64,000 nt of DNA. It comes from Chloroflexota bacterium. Lineage in GTDB: Bacteria > Chloroflexota > Anaerolineae > UBA2200. The position numbers and the translations under genes are program-made. Where the stretch lies: assembly GCA_014360905.1 (NCBI GenBank), contig JACIWW010000013.1:1-64000 (forward strand). The letters are read 5' to 3'. This document shows, piece by piece, positions 25,382-34,547 of this stretch; position 1 is the first letter of the stretch; each line of letters opens with the position of its first letter. The notes below the pieces were generated by a model. It did not search any database, was not told the origin of the DNA, and saw nothing but the letters and a program-made list of their open reading frames with translations.

Positions 25382-27937
25382 TCAGACACAAGATGCGAGC
25401 GCGTGCCGGTACAGTCCATCGAATGTGGTGGCTGTGGTTTCCTGAAAGATTCTCCAGGGTATCTTCACATAGTACCAGGGTTGTCCCGTGAGATCTGCTA
25501 CGTCGTGGCACCACTTGCGGGCGCGATCATCCTTGATGGGCACCTCGATGTCCTCTATGCCCTTCGTTTCCACTAGAAACATGTCACCGTCGGTGGTCCG
25601 GACAATAAAGTCTGGATAGTAGTATCTCATGCCACCTTGCGACGAAATGTACTCAATGAAAAAATGCATGGCTTCCACGTTCTTGGCGTATGCGGCCACA
25701 TCTTCGGCTCGATCCAGAAAAGCGGCAAACTCAGCTTCATAGTCCACGTCACAAGCCACCAGGTTAAAGACCGTTTTGAAACCAGGGTAGGTCTTGCGAC
25801 TCCAAGGGAAGGCCGGCGTTGAGGACACTTTCCGTGCCGGTTGAGCGATGCGCACGGTGACGGGCTCTATCGTGAGGCGATTGATGGCATCAACAAAAGC
25901 CTGGATGACGTACGTTCGCGCGTCAGGCTCACTGAGCCGCTTGATGACCGCAGGATCAGAGAGGTCAACAGGCTCACTGAAAAAGCGCTCGGTCAGGTAT
26001 CGTTCTACTAGAGGAGCTACCTCAGCGAAACGCCCTGCCTGTCGCAGATGGGCGTAGTGCAAGACGCGGTCTGTGAAGTAGGCGATGACGCTGTCCGGAC
26101 GGTCGGGGAAAGGTATCTTGAGATCCTGCTCCTCCAGCACTATCTTAGTCAACATATCGCGTCCGACATAATGTACTACCTCTTCTGGCATCCTGCCTTT
26201 CACAGGTTTGGGAAGCACCCTGGCTGGAAGCATTTCTATCGTCAGGTCCGAAAGCCGCGTGGCAGAGCGCGTGAGTGCAGGCGAAAGCTGCGGTATCTCC
26301 AGGTCGAACTGCAGTTTCGATTTATCTACCAGGATGGTAACTACGTCCTTGGTTACATCCTCAAGCCGCCGCCTCTCGATCTCCAGACCTTCCTCAGCCA
26401 ACTCCTTGTCCCAGAAGTCGCGAAATGCCTCATGCTCGATGACGATTACCTTCTCATCCCAGCCTGATCCCGCGCCTCCCATTAGCCGCAAGCCCCGTCC
26501 CAGCGTCTGTTCTGGTAGGATATTGGCCTTGGCCGTGTAGGGTCGCAGGGGAACGATGACGACCACATTCCTCACGTCCCAGCCCTCCCGCAGCATGAGC
26601 ACGGAGACGATGGCTCGGTAGGGATTGTCCTTGCTGTCCACCTCTCGCGCCGCCTTGCGCAGTCGTTCGATCAATTTCAGATTGGCCTTGGTCTCCAGTA
26701 TCTCACCTGTTCTGTTGGTGTGGATGTTCAATACTTTGCCGCCGAACAAGTGTGGGTATCGGGACTCCAGGTCTGCCGCTATATCATCAGCGGACTTGGT
26801 ATCCTCGGTCATGATGAACAGCACCGGCTTGTGGCCGCTTTTGTCAAGTTCATCCCAAAATTCTTTCCACTTTGCCACCCCCGCGTCAATTCGCTGACGC
26901 CACCGCACTGATGCCTTGGCACTGGGTATCTCTACATCGCCACCTATTTCCCCAAGTATGGGACGCTTTACAATCCCATCCTCAATCGCCTGCATGACTG
27001 GGTAGTCAACAACGATCTCGGGGAAGAGTCTTCCCTTCTGCGTTCGTGGCGTGGCGGTGAAATCCAACTGGGCAGTCAATGCGCTGCCAACCGCTTGTAA
27101 CCTCTCATGCATGGCGATGATGCGTTGATTCCACACCATATCGTCCACGTGCAGGTGGTGGCCTTCATCGTTCATGATCATCAGTTCGCCGTGGCTCACT
27201 ATGCGGTCTAGGAATTCCTCGCTGGTCAGGGTTTCCTTTTTGGGCTTTGGCCCCAGGAGTGCCTCGACCGGCGTATCAGGTGGCTCCTCGCCTCGCTCGT
27301 AGAGCCGCTGGACATTAGTCAGGTACAGTGTGCCTCGCGTGGTGGAGGGCGTGGGATCATCGCGCAGGATAACCGTCATTTGCCAATCGCTCATCCACTC
27401 TGGCGGTATCAGCGGGCCCTGGCGGAATATCTTGCCATCTTCAAAATCTCCCTTCAACCGCTCAAAGACGATGACGTTGGGAGCGATGATCAAGAAGGTC
27501 TTGGGCAGTCGCAAATGGGGTTCGAATAGGGCGTTGAAGTAGGACCACACCACTGCCAGGCTCATGACCCTGGTCTTTCCTGAACCGGTAGCCATCTTGA
27601 AAACGTAACGAGGGTAGCGATCGGTAGAGGGGTCATAGACCAGAGGCCGCCGCCCAAATTGCTGCATGAGGTCAATGAATCTATGAGCTTTGGCCACCTC
27701 GTAGAGGTAAATCAGGGTCTCGATGGCCTCACGTTGGCAGAAGTAGTAGCCAAACCATCTCTTGTTCACCTGATGGTCCTCGAAGAACCAGAAGGTGAGC
27801 AATCTGCGCGTGGTATCTGTAACCCCTGGGTAGCCTTGCTCCCGCCAGCCATCCACCGCCTCCCTAATCCTGGGCACGAACTCAGCCAGGCTTGGCCGCC
27901 GCTGTCTGGGTATGGAGTATGCTGGTAGCAATTTCAT
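25382..27937 (-). CDS. res: Type III restriction enzyme Res subunit (helicase-nuclease)
   Basis: 851 aa. It is a superfamily 2 translocase: Walker A MATGSGKTRV (about residue 115), Walker B/DEAH-like NDEGHHLHVDD, motif III FTATP, motif VI region ILPEQTLGRGLRLM. A C-terminal PD-(D/E)xK nuclease is YYPDFIVRTTDGDMFLVETKG at about 771-795. It needs Mod to recognise DNA and ATP to translocate. The ATG overlaps the mod stop by four bases (ATGA), so the two are translationally coupled. All key residues look intact. Confidence 0.92.
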   Translation of the reverse strand: MKLLPAYSIPRQRRPSLAEFVPRIREAVDGWREQGYPGVTDTTRRLLTFWFFEDHQVNKRWFGYYFCQREAIETLIYLYEVAKAHRFIDLMQQFGRRPLVYDPSTDRYPRYVFKMATGSGKTRVMSLAVVWSYFNALFEPHLRLPKTFLIIAPNVIVFERLKGDFEDGKIFRQGPLIPPEWMSDWQMTVILRDDPTPSTTRGTLYLTNVQRLYERGEEPPDTPVEALLGPKPKKETLTSEEFLDRIVSHGELMIMNDEGHHLHVDDMVWNQRIIAMHERLQAVGSALTAQLDFTATPRTQKGRLFPEIVVDYPVMQAIEDGIVKRPILGEIGGDVEIPSAKASVRWRQRIDAGVAKWKEFWDELDKSGHKPVLFIMTEDTKSADDIAADLESRYPHLFGGKVLNIHTNRTGEILETKANLKLIERLRKAAREVDSKDNPYRAIVSVLMLREGWDVRNVVVIVPLRPYTAKANILPEQTLGRGLRLMGGAGSGWDEKVIVIEHEAFRDFWDKELAEEGLEIERRRLEDVTKDVVTILVDKSKLQFDLEIPQLSPALTRSATRLSDLTIEMLPARVLPKPVKGRMPEEVVHYVGRDMLTKIVLEEQDLKIPFPDRPDSVIAYFTDRVLHYAHLRQAGRFAEVAPLVERYLTERFFSEPVDLSDPAVIKRLSEPDARTYVIQAFVDAINRLTIEPVTVRIAQPARKVSSTPAFPWSRKTYPGFKTVFNLVACDVDYEAEFAAFLDRAEDVAAYAKNVEAMHFFIEYISSQGGMRYYYPDFIVRTTDGDMFLVETKGIEDIEVPIKDDRARKWCHDVADLTGQPWYYVKIPWRIFQETTATTFDGLYRHALASCV

Positions 27938-30786
27938 CTCACATCCACCTGCAACAATTTCGTGGTGTCGTTGCCAAAGATGTCAATGACCTTCACCATC
28001 ACCTGGTATTTGCCTGGCCTGTCGTAGGTATGCCAGTCGCTCTCCAGGCGCAGGGCGGGGTGTTGGCGCGTCCGATAAGATTGCCATTGGTTATGGAAGG
28101 TGTCGCCTTGGTAGTCCCAATCCACCGCCCAGAAATCCACATAGTCTGACCAGCGCTTGATCTTCTCCCGCACCTCAGCGGGCACCAGATCCTCGTTGGG
28201 GATGATGAAATTCTTGAGCACCACTTGAACCTCGGAGCCCCTGCGCTCCAGGGCGACATCGAGATAGGCCAACTCGTAGAACTGGATGTCTCCCGCCTGC
28301 ACCGCTCTCGGATCCATGACCTCCCTGGGTATGGTGAGGAGGCGCAGGTCCACACCCCGCTTTCGCGCTTCTACTGTTACCAGGTCATGCAACCCCATCT
28401 CCCATTCCCACCCCAACACGTCCAGACCCCGGAACCTGTTGGCTGCGCACTCGTCCAGGGCGTCATTGATCTCTGAAAGCGTGACAGGCGCGTCCACCGC
28501 CCCCACGTGCACCATCCGCCCTGCCTTGCGTCCGTGAAGGTGTGCAAAACCTGTAACGCGCTCGCCGCGGTACAACTGCACGATGAAGTCCAGGTAGCGG
28601 GTCAAGACCTCGTCTTGTTTGACGCCTTGGCCGTTGACGTGCGCCTGCCAGTATTGGCGCTCATACTTGCCCAGGTTCAGGATTTCAAATGGCTTGCAGT
28701 CGGGGATGTCCAAAAGGCGCTTGCGTGTGACCTGAATGGCGAATCTCGAAAGGTCCGCCCCGATCCAGCGGCGGCCCAGTTTTTCAGCAACGGCGAGAGT
28801 AGTGCCGGAGCCGCAGTTGTGGATGGCACAGACTTCGGTCAGGAAAGAATGGGCTCCTTCGACTTCCAGATCGAAGACTTCTTCCTCTGTTTCTGCATGC
28901 TCAATGGCCGTAATTTCCACAGGCTGTAAATGGGGGCCAAAGAAGACAGTATCCCCTACCTTCAGCGTAGCTGCACGACGCCATTGACTGTAATGATCCT
29001 CCGATGGCATCGCTTCCTGGGTGGCTTCAAAGATGTGCTCTAAAACAGACTCGCGGCGGTGGAAGACATCGTCGTTGGTCACGCGCACAACGTTTAAGCC
29101 AAGGGCTTCGAGGTATGCCGTGCGCGTGGCGTCAGCTTCCTGGCCTTCCGGGGTGAAGTGGGAATCGCCATCCACCTCCACGACAAGGCCGGCTTCCCAG
29201 GAATAAAAGTCCGTCACGTAGGGGCCAATGGGATGCTGACGGCGAAACTTGACACCGAGTTGCTCGCCTCGCAGAGCCAGCCACAGCATGCGTTCCGCGG
29301 CGGTCATATCCTTGCGCAAGGCACGTGCGCGAGAAAAATGTCCATCTGGGATGTGTTTCCAAGTACGTTGGGCGCCATAGGATAGAGTGCGTTTTTGGCA
29401 CAGCACCCGATGGTCAGCGGTCACCCATAGGATTTGGGGGCTCAGGTTGTGCTTGATGCCGACCATTATGCCCTTGTGCCATTTGCGGATGGTGCGCAGC
29501 ACACGGTGAGGCTGGCCGTCATGGGCGATGACCCAGTCACCTGGTTTGAGGTCTTCGATGGGAATGGAGGAGAGCCCCTTCCCCACCCCACCCCTCCCCG
29601 ACATCGGGGAGGGGGTTAAAGCCGACGACATCGGGGAGGATGTAGAAACCTCCGAAACTGGGGAGGGAGTAGGCATCTCCGACATCGTGGAGGGTGCAGC
29701 CATCCCCCCGTCAACGGGGGGATTTTGGGGGGTCAACACCCGCGTCTCCTTCCGCACGCAGAAGAAGTCGGCTACAAGGTCGCCTTCATTGGAGGAGGCT
29801 TTGATGATGCGCTCCAAAAGGGCTTCGCTCTTTTCCGTTTCAAATCCTTGAGAAAAGGAGTAGGCAGGTAGATCAATCCAAAGTGTATCAACCAGTTCCT
29901 CTTCACTGGCTTCAACTAGGTATTCCGGTTTTCCTGTGCGGGGGTTCGGCCGAAGGCATCCTTCACGGATGGCTTGTTCTGCGCGTTCTTTGGTCCAACG
30001 CCAGTGGTTGCCTGGATTCGGTTTAAACCCAAATAGCTCATAATCCATTCCAGTCCTAACGCCAGCAGCCTCAAATGAATGCCACCGCTCAGGTCGCTTA
30101 GCCCCGACCATGGGAGGAAGAAGGGAATGTGCCTCGGTTTTCGAGTAGAAATATAAGACATCATGGCCGTAATTCAGGCTCTTGACTCGCTCTCGTTCTC
30201 GAACGTTTTTCCTAATACGCTTGACAACAATCTCGTTACGAAAATTATGATATCCGAATATCTCATCTAAAATAGCTTTCACGTAATGCCCAACATGCCA
30301 TCCAAGATGCACCCAAATACTCCCATCCTCTGCCAACAACTCCCGCATCAGCACCAGCCGGTCATACATCATTTGCAGGTACGAATCCAGCCCCTTGCCC
30401 CAGGTGTCTCGGTAGGCTTTCTCCTCTATCACGGACGCCTCTTTGGTCCACTCTTCATCCCCTACCCTGATATTGACGCTGAAATCCGCGCCGGTGGCAA
30501 AGGGCGGGTCAATGTAGATGAGGTTGATCTTGCCGGTAAAGCCCTGGTCAAGCAGCGAGGCCATGATGTACTTGTTGTCGCCCCAGATGAGTTTGTTGCG
30601 CCAGCCCTCGGCTTCGTCGCCCTGGATAGCCGCGAAAAGCGGCGCCTCTTCCCGCGTGGCGCGGGAGACATTGACCGTCTCTACCACCTGGAACGGCAGG
30701 GCAATGCGCTCCACCTCCGTGCGCTTGCCCGGCCAGTAGAGCCCGGTTCGCATCACCTCATTTTCGACTCCCTTGGTATTGGTCAT
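27934..30786 (-). CDS. mod: Type III restriction-modification methyltransferase Mod, interrupted by an intein
   Basis: 950 aa precursor. The N-extein (1-342) holds the catalytic DPPF (93-96) in a beta-class order, with target recognition following. The protein is then interrupted in the SAM-binding motif: VADFF is followed by the intein (343-657), and CGSGTTLAVAEKLGRRWIGAD resumes at 658. Splicing would restore DFFCGSGTT and give a mature 635-aa Mod that adds N6-methyl to adenine (usual for type III). Without splicing the enzyme cannot bind SAM. mod is first in an operon with res. Confidence 0.93.
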   Translation of the reverse strand: MTNTKGVENEVMRTGLYWPGKRTEVERIALPFQVVETVNVSRATREEAPLFAAIQGDEAEGWRNKLIWGDNKYIMASLLDQGFTGKINLIYIDPPFATGADFSVNIRVGDEEWTKEASVIEEKAYRDTWGKGLDSYLQMMYDRLVLMRELLAEDGSIWVHLGWHVGHYVKAILDEIFGYHNFRNEIVVKRIRKNVRERERVKSLNYGHDVLYFYSKTEAHSLLPPMVGAKRPERWHSFEAAGVRTGMDYELFGFKPNPGNHWRWTKERAEQAIREGCLRPNPRTGKPEYLVEASEEELVDTLWIDLPAYSFSQGFETEKSEALLERIIKASSNEGDLVADFFCVRKETRVLTPQNPPVDGGMAAPSTMSEMPTPSPVSEVSTSSPMSSALTPSPMSGRGGVGKGLSSIPIEDLKPGDWVIAHDGQPHRVLRTIRKWHKGIMVGIKHNLSPQILWVTADHRVLCQKRTLSYGAQRTWKHIPDGHFSRARALRKDMTAAERMLWLALRGEQLGVKFRRQHPIGPYVTDFYSWEAGLVVEVDGDSHFTPEGQEADATRTAYLEALGLNVVRVTNDDVFHRRESVLEHIFEATQEAMPSEDHYSQWRRAATLKVGDTVFFGPHLQPVEITAIEHAETEEEVFDLEVEGAHSFLTEVCAIHNCGSGTTLAVAEKLGRRWIGADLSRFAIQVTRKRLLDIPDCKPFEILNLGKYERQYWQAHVNGQGVKQDEVLTRYLDFIVQLYRGERVTGFAHLHGRKAGRMVHVGAVDAPVTLSEINDALDECAANRFRGLDVLGWEWEMGLHDLVTVEARKRGVDLRLLTIPREVMDPRAVQAGDIQFYELAYLDVALERRGSEVQVVLKNFIIPNEDLVPAEVREKIKRWSDYVDFWAVDWDYQGDTFHNQWQSYRTRQHPALRLESDWHTYDRPGKYQVMVKVIDIFGNDTTKLLQVDVR
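28816..29760 (-). mobile_element. Intein with DUF559-like endonuclease, inserted in Mod
   Basis: 315 aa. Splice residues are canonical class 1: Cys at position 1 (residue 343), terminal HN (656-657), then Cys+1 (658). Block A is CVRKETRVLT, the block B Thr-x-x-His is TADH (456-459), and block F is VEGAHSFLTEVCAIHN. Between the splicing blocks, residues about 484-588 resemble DUF559 (ARALRKDMTAAERMLWLAL, FRRQHPIGPYVTDFY, VVEVDGDSHF, GLNVVRVTNDDV), a PD-(D/E)xK/Vsr-related nuclease, in place of LAGLIDADG. Residues 353-405 are low-complexity Ser/Pro/Met and are encoded by inserted palindromic repeats. The insertion point is the invariant SAM motif, a typical choice for inteins. Confidence 0.93.
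29575..29735. repeat. Palindromic repeat DNA inside the intein coding sequence
   Basis: Modules include CTCCCCGACATCGGGGAG (29594-29611), then related GACATCGGGGAGG, GAAACTGGGGAGGG and GACATCGTGGAGGG units spaced about 27-45 bp apart, and CCCCCGTCAACGGGGG (29705-29720). On the minus strand they translate without stops into SPMSG/TPSP-type residues. This DNA looks like the intergenic repeat families of the genome and interrupts an otherwise normal intein between blocks A and B. Confidence 0.85.
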
Positions 30787-30925
30787 TTCGCTACCTCACT
30801 CTCTTTGTAACGATTGCGGAGTACAGTGTACCAATTGCGATTGGCTTTCACCGGCCGGTGAGGCAGAGCCAGTTCGGTGAAAGCCGTTGTTGGGCGGCTA
30901 TTTCTTTTCCATGCTTTCTGCCACA

Positions 30926-31004
30926 GCGGAAACTCTCGCAGTCAATTTTACAATAAGCGTCCCCGCTTGTCAACCGCCGCGCGCGAGAAGCGCCTGTCGG
31001 CTGC
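30926..31004. repeat. Dispersed repeat, copy B (79 bp)
   Basis: Near-identical, same-orientation partner of 21723-21799. It lies between the mod start and the end of the Nudix gene. Together the copies bracket the block holding the radical-SAM pair and the whole type III restriction system. Confidence 0.93.
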
Positions 31005-31047
31005 GTGGGGTCGAGCTGTTCACACAGGATAAGCACCAGGCAGAACG

Positions 31048-31542
31048 TTACCATAATCCAAGGGCTGGTGTGTCGGTGCCACCCACGTACTCTTGTATTC
31101 TACGCAGAGTACCAGGGGATACATCGTTCGGCAAGTCATCCAGTGGGAAGAAGGCGAAGCACGCTATCTCGCGGTTTGTCTTGCCTTTGAGGACAAAATC
31201 AGCGCAAGAAAGCACGACGATGTGGTCATTCTTGTGCTCGTAAAAGTTCGTGTACACGCCAACCAAGCGTAAAATGCCCAGTTCAGCGCCGAGTTCTTCC
31301 GCGGCTTCGCGTCTTGTCGCCTCTTCTACCGTTTCGCCTTTCTTGACCCCACCACCGGGCAAATACCATTGGCGCTGATACGTGTGCTTCACCAGCAACA
31401 CAGCCTTATCTTGCACCAAAATCAGCCTTACTCCCACGGTGGGGGGCTTTGTAATGCGCCAGAGGAGCCTGTTCATGTGGTAGATCAACCGCGGCAACGG
31501 ATTCATGGGTTGCCTTCGATATTCATCGTGGCTGAGCGGCAT
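31048..31542 (-). CDS. Nudix hydrolase
   Basis: 164 aa (start could also be the ATG at 31506). The Nudix box is GGGVKKGETVEEATRREAAE followed by ELGAE, with all conserved Gly/Glu/Arg residues, preceded by YLPGGG. It hydrolyses a nucleoside diphosphate linked to another moiety; the substrate cannot be told. No partner gene is evident. Confidence 0.9.
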   Translation of the reverse strand: MPLSHDEYRRQPMNPLPRLIYHMNRLLWRITKPPTVGVRLILVQDKAVLLVKHTYQRQWYLPGGGVKKGETVEEATRREAAEELGAELGILRLVGVYTNFYEHKNDHIVVLSCADFVLKGKTNREIACFAFFPLDDLPNDVSPGTLRRIQEYVGGTDTPALGLW

Positions 31543-31605
31543 AGCGGCAATGCTTCAGCCGCACGCGGAGCCAAGCGTATCGGCTCCAGCCGCTCATTAG
31601 CAAGG

Positions 31606-31746
31606 TCAGCCCTTTACCAAATCTGCGAGCATAACCTCAATGGTCTGCTCCAGTACTCCAATGTGATGTGTGCAAACCGAATACACAACTTCTGCATCGA
31701 GATCAAAATAGTGATGGGTCAACACATCTCGCATCCTCGACATCAT
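31606..31746 (-). pseudogene. hepT: Truncated HepT (DUF86/HEPN) toxin, 46 aa
   Basis: The reading frame from the ATG at 31746 (overlapping the mntA stop as ATGA) gives MMSRMRDVLTHHYFDLDAEV and then a helix ending LADLVKG. This is the C-terminal third of HepT, including the HEPN RNase motif R-x4-H (RDVLTH) and the following Tyr. The 60-70 residues that form the first helices are missing, so it is probably a non-toxic remnant; the retained overlap with mntA suggests an internal deletion that kept translation. Confidence 0.78.
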
Positions 31747-32033
31747 ACATAGATTGCTCCCTGTTTGATTCGTCTCTTGAGGAGAGGATTCATTTGCTCC
31801 CGGTACCGCACCACATCCACTGGTAGGTGCAGTAGTTCCTCTAGTTCCTGCTTAATGGCAACCAGGGTCAGCAAATCTGGCCGAGCAATTTCCACCACAA
31901 CATCCACATCGCTGGTATCCAACATCTCATCCCCGGACACAGAGCCAAACACACCGATGCGCACAATGCCGAATTCATCCCGCCTTAAATCCTGAAACCT
32001 CGCCAAGATACGCAAGATCTCGTCTCTTCTCAT
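31743..32033 (-). CDS. mntA: MntA-type minimal nucleotidyltransferase antitoxin
   Basis: 96 aa. The MNT signature is GVFGSVSGDEMLDTSDVDVVVE, with Gly-Ser and two Asp ligands. MntA proteins neutralise HepT by adding AMP to its active-site tyrosine. GSFARG of the usual motif is GSVSGD here, and the third acidic residue is in LPVDVVRY. It overlaps the truncated hepT by four bases. GGGGAG lies nine bases upstream of the ATG. Confidence 0.85.
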   Translation of the reverse strand: MRRDEILRILARFQDLRRDEFGIVRIGVFGSVSGDEMLDTSDVDVVVEIARPDLLTLVAIKQELEELLHLPVDVVRYREQMNPLLKRRIKQGAIYV

Positions 32034-32206
32034 CGCTTATTTCTCCCCAGGGAATTACAACGCAGCAAGGTAACATGTAAGCCGGTTCAATTATAAAGCC
32101 AGGAAGATGCGAGGTCAAGTTGTCTCGTTCTGACCTTTGCTTTTATCTCGTGACTTGGGCAAGCCAAGCTCCACAGTACCCTAAATTCCCAGCAGTTCTC
32201 CCAGCG

Positions 32207-32983
32207 CTATTCCCGTCGCCCTTCAATGACCAGATTGCTGCTGCTTTCTGGGTCAAAGGGGTGACCTTGCATGTCTCCCCAGCAAGTGATCTTAGAAAAG
32301 CCAGTGCTCTGCAGGGCAGCGACCAGTTCGTCCCGCCGCTGCGGCCAGAGCCGCGTGGCAGCGAGCCGCTGTTCCCATTTCCCCGCCCCTTTTCGGCGTA
32401 GCGTCACCAGGTTGAACGTGAGCGTGCCATCGGGCTCGAAATCGTAAAAGCGCAGGAAGAGCCACTCCTGCTCTCCTTCGCGATGCGCTTGCGGCTCCTG
32501 CCACCGTTCGCGTCGTGCCAGCACGCGGTCGAAATTGCGATTCTGGATGAGGAGCAATCCTCCGAAACGCAGACAGGAGGCAAAGTCAACAAGCGTCGTC
32601 TCCAGTGCACCAGCAGTCAAAAGGTGCGGAAGGGAGTTGCCCAGGCAGAGGAGGGCATCGAACCCGCTGCCAACCTTCGTGCGTAACTCACCAAAACCGG
32701 CAACGACAAAGCGCGCTGCCACGTCTGCAGCGGCAGCGTTCGCCTGGGCTTGCGCGATCATCCTGGGGCTAACGTCAGCCCCCACCACGTCATAGCCTCG
32801 CTGGGACAGCGCAATGCCGTGCATCCCGGTGCCGCACGCGACATCCAGTACGCGGTGTGCCTCCACCCGGCGCAGTTCCTGCTCGATGAAGGGCATCTCC
32901 ATTGCCAGCCGCACCGTCCAGTTCACGAAGCGGTCGTAATCAGTGCTGAGGTCATCGTACATGGCATGTATAGCGTTGTTCAT
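32207..32983 (-). CDS. Class I SAM-dependent methyltransferase
   Basis: 258 aa from the ATG at 32983, with AAGGA upstream. Motif I VLDVACGTGMHGIAL lies at about 46-60, the acidic motif II is VVGADVSPRMIAQA, and motif IV is DALLCLGNSLPHLL. The C-terminal strands (DGTLTFNLVTLRR, SGFSKITCWGDMQGHPF) are those of the small-molecule methyltransferases near UbiE/glycine methyltransferase. The substrate is unknown. Confidence 0.88.
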   Translation of the reverse strand: MNNAIHAMYDDLSTDYDRFVNWTVRLAMEMPFIEQELRRVEAHRVLDVACGTGMHGIALSQRGYDVVGADVSPRMIAQAQANAAAADVAARFVVAGFGELRTKVGSGFDALLCLGNSLPHLLTAGALETTLVDFASCLRFGGLLLIQNRNFDRVLARRERWQEPQAHREGEQEWLFLRFYDFEPDGTLTFNLVTLRRKGAGKWEQRLAATRLWPQRRDELVAALQSTGFSKITCWGDMQGHPFDPESSSNLVIEGRRE

Positions 32984-33050
32984 CGTGATTTCCTTGTATT
33001 GACAAAGGCAGATCCTGGTGCTTTCCGTGTGCTCTATGCTGAAAACCGCC

Positions 33051-34547
33051 TCATTGCCGAGGGGAAGTAAACAGGGAGCGCAGCAGGGCGAATTCTCTTG
33101 CGCTAAACCCTCCCAGGAGCAGAAAGGCCAGCAAGATGGCCGCGCCAATCACTAGCAACTTCCCCACCAGTAGGAAGCCGGGTGTGGACCAAAAGGCAGC
33201 CACGATGTAGGCTAACACGGAGATAGCGCTGCTGCGCACCGCACTGCCCAATGGGGGATGAACCTCCCAAAAACGGCATGCGCCGAGCACGCCCCCCAGT
33301 GCAGCCAATCCGAGGACTACGGTGGTTACCGCTGCCGCGCCAATGCTTCCATAGCGTGGAATTAGCAGGCAGTGCCCAGCCACTGCCAGTGGCAGAAGCG
33401 GGCTGGTCAGTATCAGGGTAACCCCTGGCTTGCCTGCTGCGACAAGCAAGGCACTGCATACTGAAAGGATGAGCAGCGCCACTCCGCCAAAGATGAGCCA
33501 CGATAGCAGCGGAGCAGCAGGGGAGAAAAAATCCCCGTATGCCAACTGCACGATCTCAGTGGAAGCCCCAGCCACCAAGGCGGCGAAGGGCAGCAGACAG
33601 AGCAAAAGACGCAACGCCTGCGCGGTCATCTCCCGCGCAGCATCCTCTTGCCCCGCCTGTCTCAGTTTGGTGACGGTTGACAGCAGCGGTGAGGACAGGG
33701 AGGAGGCAAGGGTACCCAAGGTGACGATAGCCAAGTTCTGCGCCGCTCCATAATAGCCCGCTACCGCTGCTGTTCCACCCAGACCCTGCACGAGCAGCAG
33801 GTCCAGGCGAGTGAGCACACGCAGGCTAGTGCCATGCAGGAACAAGGGCAAGGCATAGCCCAAAATGGGGCGTAGGGGGAAAGATGCACGCTTCAGCAGT
33901 GCCGGACGGATGAAAAAGCGTGTCACAATAAATTGTACCGCTGAACTACCCACAATGGCCAAGAGCGCTCCTGGCGCAGATAGCCCAAGTCCAGTGAACA
34001 TGATGACCAGCAGCAACCGCGCCGACCAATACCAGATCCCCGGCAATGCTCCCTTCGCAAAGGCACTGCGTCCTATGAGCGTTGATTTGTGCCCACTGGC
34101 CAGGGCATACAACGGGATATCCAGCGCCAGGAGGCGCAGGTAAAGGACCAGTTCCTGAGCCTTGAGCCACGCTGCTAAAATAGGTGCGCTCATAGCCAAA
34201 AGCGCAGCAGCCGCAAGTCCAACGAGTAGCCCGGCCTGAACCAAAGCCGAGGCGGTTTTCTGCCAATCCGAGGCCTCGGCCAGGAATTTGATCGTGGCTT
34301 GGTGAAACATGTAGTGGATGCCAAGCTCGATCCACAAGACCACTGTCACGGCTACGCTGTACAGCCCATACAACGCGGGCCCGAGCCGGCGGGTGAGGAT
34401 GACGGAAATACCAAAACCTAGTACCAGCCCCAGAACCTCGGCTGCGCTGAGCTGAAAGGTTCCTAAGGCAGTGGTACGCGCATAGTCGCTCTCGAGCCCT
34501 GATATGCTCGTGGCTTTGTCACTTGCCCGATTTCCGTATTTGTTCAA
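33051..34547 (-). CDS. Oligosaccharide flippase (Wzx/MviN-like, MOP superfamily)
   Basis: 498 aa with about 12-14 predicted membrane helices throughout; the second segment VLGLVLGFGISVILTRRLGP is the classic start of the polysaccharide-biosynthesis (PF01943/RfbX) family. It moves lipid-linked sugars across the membrane. It is the only intact member of a neighbourhood (33.0-36.4 kb) in which an acetyltransferase, an oxidoreductase and a glycosyltransferase are broken. Confidence 0.88.
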   Translation of the reverse strand: MNKYGNRASDKATSISGLESDYARTTALGTFQLSAAEVLGLVLGFGISVILTRRLGPALYGLYSVAVTVVLWIELGIHYMFHQATIKFLAEASDWQKTASALVQAGLLVGLAAAALLAMSAPILAAWLKAQELVLYLRLLALDIPLYALASGHKSTLIGRSAFAKGALPGIWYWSARLLLVIMFTGLGLSAPGALLAIVGSSAVQFIVTRFFIRPALLKRASFPLRPILGYALPLFLHGTSLRVLTRLDLLLVQGLGGTAAVAGYYGAAQNLAIVTLGTLASSLSSPLLSTVTKLRQAGQEDAAREMTAQALRLLLCLLPFAALVAGASTEIVQLAYGDFFSPAAPLLSWLIFGGVALLILSVCSALLVAAGKPGVTLILTSPLLPLAVAGHCLLIPRYGSIGAAAVTTVVLGLAALGGVLGACRFWEVHPPLGSAVRSSAISVLAYIVAAFWSTPGFLLVGKLLVIGAAILLAFLLLGGFSAREFALLRSLFTSPRQ

